Positions 43,231 through 53,452 are shown, numbered from the stretch's first letter. The stretch is DNA of 64,000 bases from CAADGU01 sp035444285 (GCA_035444285.1 DAOMOK010000021.1:78333-142332), one strand, 5' to 3'. The notes: generated by a model from the sequence alone, not told the origin. Numbers and translations are program-made.

Positions 43231-44658
43231 ATGTCGTTAGATGCCGCACAATTCAGCCCGCCATTCCGTCCATTTGCTGCGCGGATGCAGGCGGAGGGTT
43301 TACCCGATGTGTTTATTCGTACCTTTGCCGGTTATTATGAGCAGTTGGTAGCCGGTAACACCGGCCTTATCTCTGAGTCTGAGATTGAGCCGGTGACTGC
43401 ATTGCCAGATGCCGATACGTTTTCGGAAGAGATGGCAGCCATTGGTGAAGAGGCCATGCCGCACACGGCCGTTATCAAACTCAATGGGGGCCTGGGCACC
43501 AGCATGGGGCTGGAACAGGCCAAATCCTTGCTGGTGGTCAAAGAAGGCCTGTCCTTTTTGGATATTATTGCGCGGCAGTCCATTTGCACGGCCGTGCCCC
43601 TCATCCTGATGGATAGCTTCAGCACCCAGGAAGATGCCCGTGAAGTCCTGTGCCGTTATCCTGAATTGGATAATGGGCTGTCCCAAAGCTTTTTGCAGCA
43701 TAAAGCCCCAAAGATTACCCAGGCCGACCTGACGCCTGTATCCTGGCCCGATAACCCGGCTTTAGAATGGTGCCCGCCTGGTCATGGTGATATTTATACT
43801 GCCCTGGTTACCAGTGGCACATTGACGGCGTTGCTGGCACGGGGATATGAATATGCCTTCGTTTCTAATGCTGACAATTTGGGCGCCGTCATTGATCGGC
43901 GCATTCTGGGTTACTTTGCCAGCCAGCAACTCCCCTTTATGATGGAAGTGGCAAACCGCACGGAAATGGACCGCAAGGGGGGACATCTGGCGCAGCGACC
44001 AGACGGCCAACTCATTTTGCGTGAATCGGCACAATGCCCAGAAGAAGACGAGGATGCTTTTCAGGATATAAGCCGTTACCGCTACTTTAACACCAATAAT
44101 CTCTGGTTTCATTTGCCATCCTTACAGCGAGTGATGGAGGAGCAGAATTATCAGTTCGGGCTACCGATCATTCGTAACGGCAAGACGGTTGACCCACGTG
44201 ATGCCGATTCAACGGCCGTATACCAGCTAGAAACCGCTATGGGGTCAGCCATTGCCATCTTCACCGGGGCGCAGGCGGTGCGCGTGGGGCGAGAACGTTT
44301 TGCGCCGGTCAAAACGACCAATGAGTTATTGGCTGTGCGCTCCGATGCCTACGAGCTAACGGCCGATTTCCGGGTAATTCCCGGCGCTGGTCGGCACATG
44401 ATGCATTTTGTGGTCAACCTGGACCCGACGTATTATAAATTTCACTATGATTTGGAAGCGCGTTTTCCTCACGGAGCACCTTCTTTGATTCAGTGTACAC
44501 GCTTTGATGTGCGTGGGGATGTTTGTTTTGGCAAAGGAGTGGTTTGCCGGGGAGAGGTCATCATAAAAAATGAGAGCGGTCGGCAAGTCACTATTCCAGA
44601 TGGAACTGTCTTAGAAGGAGTTGTAAAATTTACATCACAATCCTTGCCATGGTCATAA
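43231..44658 (+). CDS. UTP-glucose-1-phosphate uridylyltransferase, eukaryote-type (UDPGP family)
   Basis: 475 residues. It makes UDP-sugar from UTP and sugar-1-phosphate. The UDPGP nucleotide-binding motif is present (IKLNGGLGTSMGLEQAKSLL), as are FVSNADNLGAVIDRRILGYF, VANRTEMDRKGGHLAQ and the Lys-containing FAPVKTTNELLAVRSDAY. Most bacteria use the unrelated GalU type. The C-terminal beta-helix part is short (RGDVCFGKGVVCRGEVIIKN). It could act on glucose- or another hexose-1-phosphate. Good ribosome site TTTGGAG before the ATG. Confidence 0.9.
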   Translation: MSLDAAQFSPPFRPFAARMQAEGLPDVFIRTFAGYYEQLVAGNTGLISESEIEPVTALPDADTFSEEMAAIGEEAMPHTAVIKLNGGLGTSMGLEQAKSLLVVKEGLSFLDIIARQSICTAVPLILMDSFSTQEDAREVLCRYPELDNGLSQSFLQHKAPKITQADLTPVSWPDNPALEWCPPGHGDIYTALVTSGTLTALLARGYEYAFVSNADNLGAVIDRRILGYFASQQLPFMMEVANRTEMDRKGGHLAQRPDGQLILRESAQCPEEDEDAFQDISRYRYFNTNNLWFHLPSLQRVMEEQNYQFGLPIIRNGKTVDPRDADSTAVYQLETAMGSAIAIFTGAQAVRVGRERFAPVKTTNELLAVRSDAYELTADFRVIPGAGRHMMHFVVNLDPTYYKFHYDLEARFPHGAPSLIQCTRFDVRGDVCFGKGVVCRGEVIIKNESGRQVTIPDGTVLEGVVKFTSQSLPWS

Positions 44659-44786
44659 TCTGGCATTTTTGCCAGAGGTGGCACGGTTGGAAACGGGCCA
44701 CAGCAGGGACACATTGCTGGTGGTTGAGGGCTGCGGGTTAGTGGCTTGTACCGGCAGCCAGCCACCGGTCACTATGGGAGAGAACA

Positions 44787-45203
44787 ATGTACCAGCATAT
44801 TTTGGTTCCGGTAGATTTCTCGGAGCGTAACCCGCAGGCTTTGATGGTGGCGCTGGAAATGGCGCGCATGGGTAACGGCCGTGTTAGCCTCCTGCACGTT
44901 ATCAAACTCATTAGCGGCGCACTTGAGGATTTCCAAGACTTTTACGAGAAACTGGAAGCCGAAGCCCATGCCAAAATGACAACATTGATTGCCTCGCAGC
45001 CAGATGTGGAGATCGCGCTTACGTCACACATCATCGTTGGACATCGGGTGGAAGAAATTTTGCGTTTTGCCGCCGGGCAGGACGTTGACTTAATTGTAAT
45101 GAGTTCCCACAAAATTGATTTGCAACACCCGGATGAAGGGTGGGGTACCATCAGCCACAAGGTAAGCATTCTGGCACAATGTCCGGTTCTGCTCGTGAAG
45201 TGA
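44787..45203 (+). CDS. Universal stress protein UspA family
   Basis: 138 residues. The fold pattern is clear: start YQHILVPVDFSERNPQALMV, GRVSLLHVIKLI, then LIVMSSHKIDLQHPDEGWGT and the end ISILAQCPVLLVK-like strand. The ATP-binding stretch G-2x-G-9x-G(S/T) is only partly conserved (SSHKID then GTISHKV), so nucleotide binding is uncertain. Single gene with GGGAG ahead of the ATG. Confidence 0.85.
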   Translation: MYQHILVPVDFSERNPQALMVALEMARMGNGRVSLLHVIKLISGALEDFQDFYEKLEAEAHAKMTTLIASQPDVEIALTSHIIVGHRVEEILRFAAGQDVDLIVMSSHKIDLQHPDEGWGTISHKVSILAQCPVLLVK

Positions 45204-45222
45204 TGCCCCATGGTCATGTGAG

Positions 45223-45266
45223 GAGTGGAGGCTTTAGCCGGAACGTACCGGCTAAAGCCTCCACTC
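45223..45266. repeat. Long hairpin GGAGGCTTTAGCC type, copy 2
   Basis: A perfect 19-bp inverted repeat with a 6-nt loop after uspA. It shares its core with the hairpin at 36457-36502, though loops and outer arms differ. Confidence 0.8.
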
Positions 45267-45390
45267 CCACCAGGAAAGTTATCTACGAACAGACCCTAAA
45301 ATCACCAAAGTGGGATAGGCAGGCTGCCCCGAAATGCCTATACTTCCCGATGGACTTCCCCCGGCGGTATTAAGTCAAACCAAGGTTACC

Positions 45391-45452
45391 TTGAGATTAG
45401 TGTTTGGAAATCCCCAGAAGACCAATCCCTGATCTCCAATCTTAAATCTCAA
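45391..45452. repeat. Heptamer repeat (gattgga family) before the C39-like gene
   Basis: Degenerate gagatta/tccaatc/aatctca units upstream of the peptidase gene; the ribosome site TTGGAGG lies just to the right. Confidence 0.55.
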
Positions 45453-45475
45453 CTTGCAATTGGAGGCACCCTAAG

Positions 45476-46648
45476 ATGGCAGAAGCGCAGTATTATCAGA
45501 ACGATCCCCGCTGGAAGGACGTAAAAATTGGCACAGACCAGCATATGACCATTGGTATGGTGGGCTGTCTGCTTACCAGCATGACGATGGTGATGAACCA
45601 CTTTGGCGCGAACGAAACGCCATTGTCGCTGAATCAAAAGATGATAGCCAGCGGCGGTTATAACGGCGCGTGGATTAAGTCGGCGACGGTGCCGGGGCAG
45701 TTCCCGTCGCTGGGCGTGAAACGGCAGCGCTATGTGGAGTGCAAAAACCCCATCCCCGCGCCGATGGCTGACATTGACATGGGACTGGCAGCCGGATCAA
45801 TGGTGGTGGTGCAGGTTGACCGGGAAGAAGATCGGGCCTTTGAAGAGGAGGATGGGCATTGGGTGGTGCTGACCGGGAAGGTGGGGGATGATTACCAGAT
45901 GTGGGACCCCTGGCAGAAACAAGGCGCGCCGGAGACGCTGGTAGGCCGTTATGGTTTTGGTAACAAACGCCCAGAAGAGATCATCCAGAAAGTGATCTGG
46001 CATGGCACAGGCGACCTGCCCAAAGCGGAAGACAAACCGGCGGTCCCCACTGCTCCGGCTACCCCTGCCACCCCTACTGCGCCCGCCGCACCAGCTACTC
46101 CCCCTGCACCGGCAGCCCCTGCCCAGCCAGCGCCCGGTGATGACAAACCCATGGCGGTAAAACCGACGACGGAGATTACGCTGCGTCGCCAGCCGGCTGT
46201 TGACCCGGCCAATGTGATCAAGTCGGTGCCGGTCACGGCCGTACTCACCGTTCTCGATCTGCCTTCTCAGGCGCGGGCCAAAATTGGCAAACAAGGACAA
46301 TGGCTGCGGGTACGCGAGCCAGGTGGTGGTGAGGGGTATGTGGCAGCCTGGTTTGTGCAAGAAACGGCCGTGCCCCAAACTCCACCCCCTACCGTCCCGG
46401 CGCCCGCCGCCCCGGCGCCCGCCGCGAAACTGACGGTCAAAACAACAGGCGATAGCGTCTCTTTCCGCTCCGCGCCCCGCGTGGGAGATGACACCTTGAT
46501 TGCTTATCTGCCTAAAAACACACAGTTGCAGGTTATCGAAGCGGGCGCGCCAGCCAACAAAATTGGCGTGCAAGGCCAATGGTTAAATGTGCAAATGGCA
46601 GACGGCCGTCAGGGATATGTGGCTGCCTGGTTCGTTGCCAAAGCTTAA
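45476..46648 (+). CDS. C39-like cysteine peptidase with two SH3 domains
   Basis: 390 residues. Residues 1-180 resemble the C39_2 peptidase family: Gln in YYQNDPRWKD, Cys in MVGCLLTSMTMVMNHFG, His in GHWVVLTG and Asp in YQMWDPW form the expected catalytic set. A long Pro/Ala/Thr linker follows, then two bacterial SH3-like domains (about 225-300 and 320-390; GQWLRVREPGGGEGYVAAWF and GQWLNVQMADGRQGYVAAWF). SH3 domains usually bind cell-wall peptides, yet no signal peptide or membrane segment is seen, so location is open. Substrate unknown. Confidence 0.78.
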   Translation: MAEAQYYQNDPRWKDVKIGTDQHMTIGMVGCLLTSMTMVMNHFGANETPLSLNQKMIASGGYNGAWIKSATVPGQFPSLGVKRQRYVECKNPIPAPMADIDMGLAAGSMVVVQVDREEDRAFEEEDGHWVVLTGKVGDDYQMWDPWQKQGAPETLVGRYGFGNKRPEEIIQKVIWHGTGDLPKAEDKPAVPTAPATPATPTAPAAPATPPAPAAPAQPAPGDDKPMAVKPTTEITLRRQPAVDPANVIKSVPVTAVLTVLDLPSQARAKIGKQGQWLRVREPGGGEGYVAAWFVQETAVPQTPPPTVPAPAAPAPAAKLTVKTTGDSVSFRSAPRVGDDTLIAYLPKNTQLQVIEAGAPANKIGVQGQWLNVQMADGRQGYVAAWFVAKA

Positions 46649-46676
46649 CCCACCTGGGGTCAAATGGGGCATAAAC

Positions 46677-46713
46677 AAAAACGGCCTGGACTAAGTTTCC
46701 AGGCCGTTTTTTT
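46677..46713. terminator. Bidirectional terminator after the C39-like gene and thiolase
   Basis: A perfect 13-bp stem (46677-46689 with 46698-46710), 8-nt loop, A-run on the left and T-run on the right. It separates convergent genes and can serve both. Confidence 0.85.
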
Positions 46714-46726
46714 GTGAACAATCCTG

Positions 46727-47908
46727 TTAATTCAAATTCTCAAAAATCCCGGCGGCGCCCATGCCACCGCCGATGCACATAGTCACCATGCCAAACTGTG
46801 ACTGGCGGCGCTTCATTTCGTGGATGATTTGCACCGTCAGCTTAGCCCCCGTTGCTCCCAACGGGTGGCCGAGGGCAATGGCGCCGCCGTTAACATTCGT
46901 TTTCTCTTCGTCAAAGCCTAGTTCGCGGATGACGGCCACCGCCTGGGAAGCAAACGCTTCGTTGAGTTCGATCAGGTCAATGTCGGACAGGGCCATGCCG
47001 GTGCGTTTGAGTAGGCGAGGCACGGCCGTGATCGGCCCTACGCCCATTACCTCTGGCCGCACGCCGCCCACGTTGAAGCCCACAAAGCGCACCAACGGTT
47101 TTAGCCCTAACGCTTCCGCCTTCTGCCGTTCCATCACAATCACCGCCGCCGCGCCATCACTCAGCGGCGAAGCGTTCCCGGCGGTGACAGTACCACCTTG
47201 CATGAAAACGGGCTTGAGTTTCGCCAGCCCTTCCAGAGTGGTCTCCGGGCGCACGTGTTCATCTCTGTCCAGCATAATGGTGCGTCGTTGCGCCCCGTTG
47301 GTTCCTGGTGTCACTTCTTCCATTTCCACCGGCAAGATTTCATCTTTGAATAGACCCCGTTCATAAGCGGCGGTGGCGCGCTGGTGACTGCGCAGGGCAT
47401 ATTCGTCTTGCGCCTGGCGGCTGACTTCAAATTCATCGGCCACGCGCTCGGCCGTCAGCCCCATGCCCATATACACTTCCGGCTGGTTTTCCACCATGTA
47501 CGGGTTGGGGTTAACGCGGAAGCCGGTCATGGGCACCAGGCTCATCGTCTCTGCGCCACCGGCAATAATCACATCCGCGCCGTTGGCGATGATGCGCTCG
47601 GCCGCCAGGGCGATGGTTTGCAGGCCGCTGGAGCAAAAGCGGTTGACGGTCATGCCGGGCACATCCACTGGCAGCCCGGCGCGCAGGGCGATGGTGCGGC
47701 CGAAGTTCAGCCCCTGTGCCCCTTCCGGCATGGCGCAGCCGATAATCACATCATCTACTTCGTGCGGGTCCAGCCCTTCGGCCTGGCGCAATGCTTCACG
47801 GATGACGGCGGCGGCCATTTCATCGGAACGCCAGTGACGGGTGGTACCGCGTTTAGCTTTGCCGACGGCCGTGCGGCTGGCGGCGACAATTACTGCTTCT
47901 CGTGTCAT
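46727..47908 (-). CDS. fadA: Acetyl-CoA acyltransferase (thiolase)
   Basis: 393 residues. Last step of beta-oxidation: cleaves 3-ketoacyl-CoA with CoA. All thiolase residues are present: acylated Cys in NRFCSSGLQTIALAAERI, the NEAF motif, His in GGAIALGHPLGATGAK and second Cys in VTMCIGGGMGAAGIF. It is 47 bp downstream of the FadN-type gene, with a perfect 28-bp palindrome in the gap; the two form the multienzyme system. Ribosome site GGAG before the ATG. Confidence 0.95.
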   Translation of the reverse strand: MTREAVIVAASRTAVGKAKRGTTRHWRSDEMAAAVIREALRQAEGLDPHEVDDVIIGCAMPEGAQGLNFGRTIALRAGLPVDVPGMTVNRFCSSGLQTIALAAERIIANGADVIIAGGAETMSLVPMTGFRVNPNPYMVENQPEVYMGMGLTAERVADEFEVSRQAQDEYALRSHQRATAAYERGLFKDEILPVEMEEVTPGTNGAQRRTIMLDRDEHVRPETTLEGLAKLKPVFMQGGTVTAGNASPLSDGAAAVIVMERQKAEALGLKPLVRFVGFNVGGVRPEVMGVGPITAVPRLLKRTGMALSDIDLIELNEAFASQAVAVIRELGFDEEKTNVNGGAIALGHPLGATGAKLTVQIIHEMKRRQSQFGMVTMCIGGGMGAAGIFENLN

Positions 47909-47924
47909 TTGTTTTCTCCGTTAA

Positions 47925-47952
47925 GTAGGGCGATTTTGCAAAATCGCCCTAC
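47925..47952. repeat. Perfect 28-bp palindrome
   Basis: GTAGGGCGATTTTG followed by its exact reverse complement, no spacer, between the two beta-oxidation genes. It is the cleanest member of the gcgatt...aatcgc palindrome family. Confidence 0.85.
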
Positions 47953-47955
47953 AGA

Positions 47956-50340
47956 TTAGTTCCGCAACGGTTTCCCTGTCTGTAACATGTGCATAATGCG
48001 CTCGCGGGTCTTTTCTTCGTGCAGCAGTTCGATGAACATTTGCCGTTCCAGGTCGAGCAGGTACCAGGGGTCAACCCAGGCCGGTTCGCTCAGGTCGCCA
48101 CCACATAACACGTAGGCCAGCTTGCGGCTGATAAGGGCGTCGTGGGCGCTGGCGTAGCGGCCCCATTCAAAGCTGCGGATACCCAGATAGAGCGCGTAAA
48201 GGGTGTCCCGGCCGGCGGCGTAAATTTTCTCTATTTCGGGCGGTCGCACGCCGGCAGAGACCAGTTGCAGCGCCTTTTCTTTGGCTTTTGCCAGCCGATG
48301 GTCGCTGTTCATCATAATCGTGTCCTGGTCGGTGAGGAAGCCCAACTCCCGCGCTTCCCAGGCGCTCGTGCCCACTTTGGCGGTGGCGATGTTTTGGAAA
48401 ATCTCTTGCATGGCGGGCAGCACGTCGGCGTTGGCGCTGCGCATCACCGGGTTGATTTTGCGGCGTACCAGCTCTTTGCAGCCGCCGCCGGCCGGGATAA
48501 GCCCCACACCCACTTCCACCAGGCCGATGTAGGATTCGTGGTCGGCAACGGCCGTCCAGCCCGCCATCACCATTTCCGCCCCACCACCCAGCGACATCTG
48601 ATGCGGCGCTGTGACCACCGGTTTAGGCGCATGGCGCAGGTTGAAGGTGAGTGTCTGTAAATCCTTGATGGATTTGTCCAGGGTATCCCACATGCCTTGC
48701 CCGGCAGCGATGCCGACCATGGCAATGTTCGCGCCCACGCAGAAGTTGTCGCCATTGTTGCCCATGACCAGCGCGTCAAAGTCGGTATTGAGCCGATCCA
48801 GGGCGGTGTTGCCCATGGCCACGATGTCGGCGTCAATGGCGTTCATCTTGGCGTTGAACTCGTAGAGCAAGACGCCATCACCCATGTCGTGCAGGCGGGC
48901 GCTGCCGTTTTGGGCCAACATTTTCTCGTTTTTCAGCAGATTGGCGACAGTGATGTGCTTTTCATCTTTGGGCAGGTCAACGTATGCGCCGGTGTGGAAG
49001 TCATAAAAACGGCCGTTTTTGTAAAAACTCTCATGCCCACTATCCAACATCTCCTGTACCCAATCGGCCACTTCGTAGCCAGCTTCACGCATTTTCACGG
49101 CCGTTTCCCGCACCCCCAGCATATCCCACATCTCAAACGGGCCGGCTTCATGGGCAAAACCCCACTTGTTGGCGTTGTCCACGTCCACAATGTTGTAGGC
49201 AATTTCCGGCGTCACATAAGCGGCATAAGCCAGGGCATAGTAGGTGGTGGCGCGGATAAATTGGGCAGCGCGGTCGTCAAATTCCAGCAATTTGCGCAGC
49301 CGTTCACCCAAATCTTCAATTTTGCGAGTAGCGCCGATGGAATCAAAGCGCACGCTGGGCGGATTGAAGTATTCCAGTGTATCCGGGTTCAGCGTGTGGA
49401 ATTCGCGCTGACCGCCAACCATAACCGTCTTGTAGAAGCCTTGTCCGGTCTTGTTGCCCAGCCATTTGCGTTCGGCCATTTGGGCGTTGAGGGCATTGGT
49501 CTTGGGCGATTTGAGGACTTCGCGGTAGTTGTCGTGGGGGATGGCGGGGTAGAGGTTGTTGTTGACGTGCATCATCACGTCCAGCCCCACCAGGTCGGTC
49601 AGGCGGAAGGTGGCGGTTTTGGGATGGCCCACCACCGGGCCGGTGATGGCGTCTACTTCGGCGATGGTGTAGCCGTTTTCCAGGGCGTATTCGCTGATAT
49701 AGGAGCCGACGATGGCGATGAAGCGGTTGGCGATGAAGTTGGGTGTGTCTTTACAGACGACGACGCCTTTGCCCAACACCTCGCTGCCAAACTGCACCAT
49801 AAAATCCAACACGGCGCGGCTGGTGTCGGCGGTGGGGATGATTTCCAGTAGTTTCAAATAGCGGGGTGGGTTGAAGAAGTGGGTGCCGAGGAAGTGGGCG
49901 CGGAATTCGTCGCTACGGCCGTCGGCAATCTGGCTGATCGGAATCCCCGACGTATTGCTGCTGACGATGCTGCCCGGTTTACGCACCGCCTCAATGCGTT
50001 CCATGAGCGCCTGTTTGGGCGCTAACTGCTCGATGATCACTTCCACGATCCAGTCACAATCGGCAATCTGGTCAAAATCATCTTCCAGATTGCCCAGGGT
50101 GATCAGGTCGGCGCGGTCAGCGCGGGCCAGGTTGGCCGGTTTGGCCTTCGCCATCCGGTCATACAACAACTGCACGATGCGGTTGCGGGCTTTGCGGTTG
50201 CCCTGTTCCGCCGCGCTCAAATCGGGCGGCACAATGTCCAGCAACACCACCGGAATACCGATGTTTGCCAGGTGGGCGGCAATGCCGCCGCCCATCGTGC
50301 CCGCCCCAATCACAGCTACTTTCCGAATTTCATATGACAT
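47956..50340 (-). CDS. fadN: 3-hydroxyacyl-CoA dehydrogenase/enoyl-CoA hydratase (FadN type)
   Basis: 794 residues. The N-terminal domain is the NAD-dependent dehydrogenase (VAVIGAGTMGGGIAAHLANI, SSNTSGIPISQIADGR, HFFNPPRYLKLLEIIPT); the enoyl-CoA hydratase domain lies in the C-terminal half (MGNNGDNFCVGANIAMVGIA, MSLGGGAEMVMAGWTAVADH). This dehydrogenase-first order is that of FadN, opposite to E. coli FadB. The protein does the two middle steps of fatty-acid beta-oxidation and works with the thiolase next to it. ATG at 50340 has AAGGAG upstream; the earlier frame start at 50355 is less likely. Confidence 0.95.
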   Translation of the reverse strand: MSYEIRKVAVIGAGTMGGGIAAHLANIGIPVVLLDIVPPDLSAAEQGNRKARNRIVQLLYDRMAKAKPANLARADRADLITLGNLEDDFDQIADCDWIVEVIIEQLAPKQALMERIEAVRKPGSIVSSNTSGIPISQIADGRSDEFRAHFLGTHFFNPPRYLKLLEIIPTADTSRAVLDFMVQFGSEVLGKGVVVCKDTPNFIANRFIAIVGSYISEYALENGYTIAEVDAITGPVVGHPKTATFRLTDLVGLDVMMHVNNNLYPAIPHDNYREVLKSPKTNALNAQMAERKWLGNKTGQGFYKTVMVGGQREFHTLNPDTLEYFNPPSVRFDSIGATRKIEDLGERLRKLLEFDDRAAQFIRATTYYALAYAAYVTPEIAYNIVDVDNANKWGFAHEAGPFEMWDMLGVRETAVKMREAGYEVADWVQEMLDSGHESFYKNGRFYDFHTGAYVDLPKDEKHITVANLLKNEKMLAQNGSARLHDMGDGVLLYEFNAKMNAIDADIVAMGNTALDRLNTDFDALVMGNNGDNFCVGANIAMVGIAAGQGMWDTLDKSIKDLQTLTFNLRHAPKPVVTAPHQMSLGGGAEMVMAGWTAVADHESYIGLVEVGVGLIPAGGGCKELVRRKINPVMRSANADVLPAMQEIFQNIATAKVGTSAWEARELGFLTDQDTIMMNSDHRLAKAKEKALQLVSAGVRPPEIEKIYAAGRDTLYALYLGIRSFEWGRYASAHDALISRKLAYVLCGGDLSEPAWVDPWYLLDLERQMFIELLHEEKTRERIMHMLQTGKPLRN

Positions 50341-50412
50341 GTGCTTCTCCTTCAAAATGTTTTAGCGCAAAGGCGCAGAGGCGCAGAGAAGGGCAAAGCT
50401 GAAGAAGTGAAG

Positions 50413-51071
50413 TTATTTGCCTTGAAACCAACTGCGTCCAAGCCGCTTTGCTTCTTGCCTGAAAAATGCTTTCACCTGTTCCCAGGGTACGTCCGGCACA
50501 GTCTGGATGGGAGATTCAGTGTCCGCCTTTTCAAAATCTACCAGCGCCATTAAAACCATTGTGCCGAAGTCACGAACCATTGGGAATTTCTGTTGTCCTT
50601 GATCCAGTATCTCCTCCAGGGACAAATGTTGGGCAATAAAGTACAGATCGTAGAAATCTTTCTTCGCCCCTCTGGTAACGATGGCATCCATTTTCATCAG
50701 ACCAATATCCGTCATACCGGCTAATTGAACGCCAGAGTAGGGGCAGCCAGTAATGGGTAACTGTAGCTGAAAAACCCGACATCAACCCCAGCTACGTTCA
50801 AATACAAACTGGCTAAACCACCTTCCTCAACCGTAACCGGGAACTGGTCTGTCAGTGAACGGATAATTTCCTGACGGCTGTCTTCTTCCAGTTCATCGGT
50901 GCTGGAAAAGAAATCTAAATCGGCTGATGTGCGATGGCCTAATTGCAACGCCAGGGCAGTACCGCCTGCCAGATAAAAACGGTGGGCAAATGGTTGGCTG
51001 CCTATTGCTTGCAAGACCTGTTGTAAAGGTAACGGTACCTGTTCCCAGTGGGGCGTGCTTAGTGCGGCCAT
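50413..51071 (-). pseudogene. AbiEii-like nucleotidyltransferase, split by a frameshift
   Basis: Two frames encode the two halves of one protein of about 215 residues. The first (51071-50721) has the nucleotidyltransferase motif YLAGGTALALQLGHRTSADL-DFF. The second (from 50715) continues with a DIGLMKMDAIVTRGAKKDFY-type segment, the usual second half of this family. Before its ATG the second frame reads GVQLAG without a stop, which fits directly onto the first half if one base is missing near 50730. So a single-base deletion or a sequencing error explains the break. The family includes toxin components of abortive-infection systems. A small partner gene overlaps its start. Confidence 0.7.
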
Positions 51072-51349
51072 ATGCCTGAGCGTTCCGGCAATTGATCCAG
51101 TTCAAAGTATGCCTGCCAGAAGAGTAAACGGCGGCGGGGCAAGGAGCGCCAACCCACTTTTTGTAACCACGACAGTAATCGCTCCTCACCGTAACAGGAG
51201 AACAGCCAACACAATTCATTCCGGCGGCCCCGCGCCAGGGTGCGTTCGATGATGGTGAAGGCGTCCTGAGCCGGGTCGAGGTCGTCCAGGTTGTATTCCT
51301 GGAAGTACGGCCGTAACGAAACCGGAATCCCTTTGGTTGTTGTGTCCAT
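51059..51349 (-). CDS. Small protein paired with the nucleotidyltransferase
   Basis: 96 residues, soluble, with several aromatic and Arg-rich helices (RNELCWLFSCYGEERLLSWL, RRRLLFWQAYFELDQLPE). Proteins of this kind are often found directly upstream of AbiEii-like nucleotidyltransferases, and this one overlaps its partner by 13 bp, pointing to translational coupling. A regulatory or antitoxin role is inference; I recognise no catalytic motif. Confidence 0.6.
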   Translation of the reverse strand: MDTTTKGIPVSLRPYFQEYNLDDLDPAQDAFTIIERTLARGRRNELCWLFSCYGEERLLSWLQKVGWRSLPRRRLLFWQAYFELDQLPERSGIWPH

Positions 51350-51351
51350 CT

Positions 51352-51795
51352 CTATAAATCAATGACAGCTTGAGCCTCAGAAGAAGGGTATCTGCCCAAA
51401 CCGTGCAGCTCCTGACGTTCCAATAACCTGTCAACACTATTGAAACCCAAAATCCGGCCTGTCACTCTGCCAACGGCCGTAAGTGGAACGATCTGGTAAC
51501 CATCCAGGTTAAAATGTTCGCTCCATCGGTCAATTCTTGGGTTGAAAAAACGAATAAAGTCGCTACTTTCCCAATCAATTGACCCAACATCGCTGCCTTT
51601 TTGCCGATTACAGAATGTGCAGGCATAGGCCAGATTATCCAATTCCGTTGGGCCGCCATGCTTTTCACTGATGATGTGATCCACCTGACAGCCAAAGTAA
51701 CTATCATCCTGGTGAATCAGGCAGTATTCACACAGTCCATTAGCACGAAGTATGACTTCTTGCCGAAGTGGGGCAGGAATATAGGTGCTACTCAT
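51352..51795 (-). CDS. HNH endonuclease
   Basis: 147 residues. The HNH core is complete: zinc-binding CEYC ... and CTFCN with the catalytic VDHIISEKHGGPTELDNLAY in between. Such small HNH nucleases cut DNA and are common in mobile or defence regions. The gene overlaps the 80-residue upstream protein by 8 bp, and the next gene starts 2 bp after its stop, so the four genes form one tight unit. Confidence 0.88.
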   Translation of the reverse strand: MSSTYIPAPLRQEVILRANGLCEYCLIHQDDSYFGCQVDHIISEKHGGPTELDNLAYACTFCNRQKGSDVGSIDWESSDFIRFFNPRIDRWSEHFNLDGYQIVPLTAVGRVTGRILGFNSVDRLLERQELHGLGRYPSSEAQAVIDL

Positions 51796-52030
51796 GCTGA
51801 AGATGTCGCCGTGCGCGGGCCTTGGCTAATCGCATCAGGTGTTCCAACTGCATGTAATGGTCTAGCTCGGCCGTTTCTTCTGGGGTTAGCCCAACCGTTT
51901 TTTCACGATGGATCAAGTCTGCTACCCGCTCTTTAGCCACCTCTGATGGCTGGAAGGTAACCAAACTATCGGGTGTCGTCCCCGCCGCAATGAAATCTAT
52001 AATCTCTTCATACACTGGTGATTCGATCAT
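51788..52030 (-). CDS. Small helical protein partner of the HNH gene
   Basis: 80 residues with a pattern seen in small proteins that precede HNH genes (AAGTTPDSLVTFQPSEVAKE, then LTPEETAELDHYMQLEHLMR and a basic end). It is probably all-helical. It could be an inhibitor or specificity partner of the nuclease, but no function is established from sequence. Overlaps the nuclease gene by 8 bp; ribosome site GGAGATT ahead of the ATG. Confidence 0.65.
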   Translation of the reverse strand: MIESPVYEEIIDFIAAGTTPDSLVTFQPSEVAKERVADLIHREKTVGLTPEETAELDHYMQLEHLMRLAKARARRHLQHE

Positions 52031-52089
52031 TGGAAATCTCCATCCTCCAGACCATCATAGGCTTTTGGCAAGTATACCTGATTTGCTGA

Positions 52090-52145
52090 TGAGATTGGGA
52101 GACTGGGAGATTGAGAGATTTAATCTCCTCATCTCCAATCTCATC
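52090..52145. repeat. Heptamer repeat (gagattg) at the right edge of the HNH module
   Basis: Units gagattg/gagactg then the reverse atctcca, just beyond the acyl-CoA dehydrogenase stop. It marks one border of the HNH/nucleotidyltransferase module. Confidence 0.7.
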
Positions 52146-52149
52146 CCCC

Positions 52150-53400
<1,251 letters not shown>

Positions 53401-53415
53401 GGCATATCTCCAGAG

Positions 53416-53452
53416 TAATTGTGTAATTGGGTGGTCCCCTAATTACACAATC
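53416..53452. repeat. Inverted octamer repeat between the two dehydrogenases
   Basis: taattgtgtaattggg and its near complement flank a short spacer; the stop codon of dehydrogenase 2 lies inside it. Confidence 0.65.

Noticed and set aside
48697..49851. 384-residue plus-strand frame opposite fadN
   Set aside because: Val/His/Gly-rich shadow of a strongly conserved gene on the other strand.
51352..51795. HNH gene as part of a Cas9 or group II intron
   Set aside because: It is a stand-alone 147-residue nuclease without RuvC, reverse transcriptase or intron structure around it.
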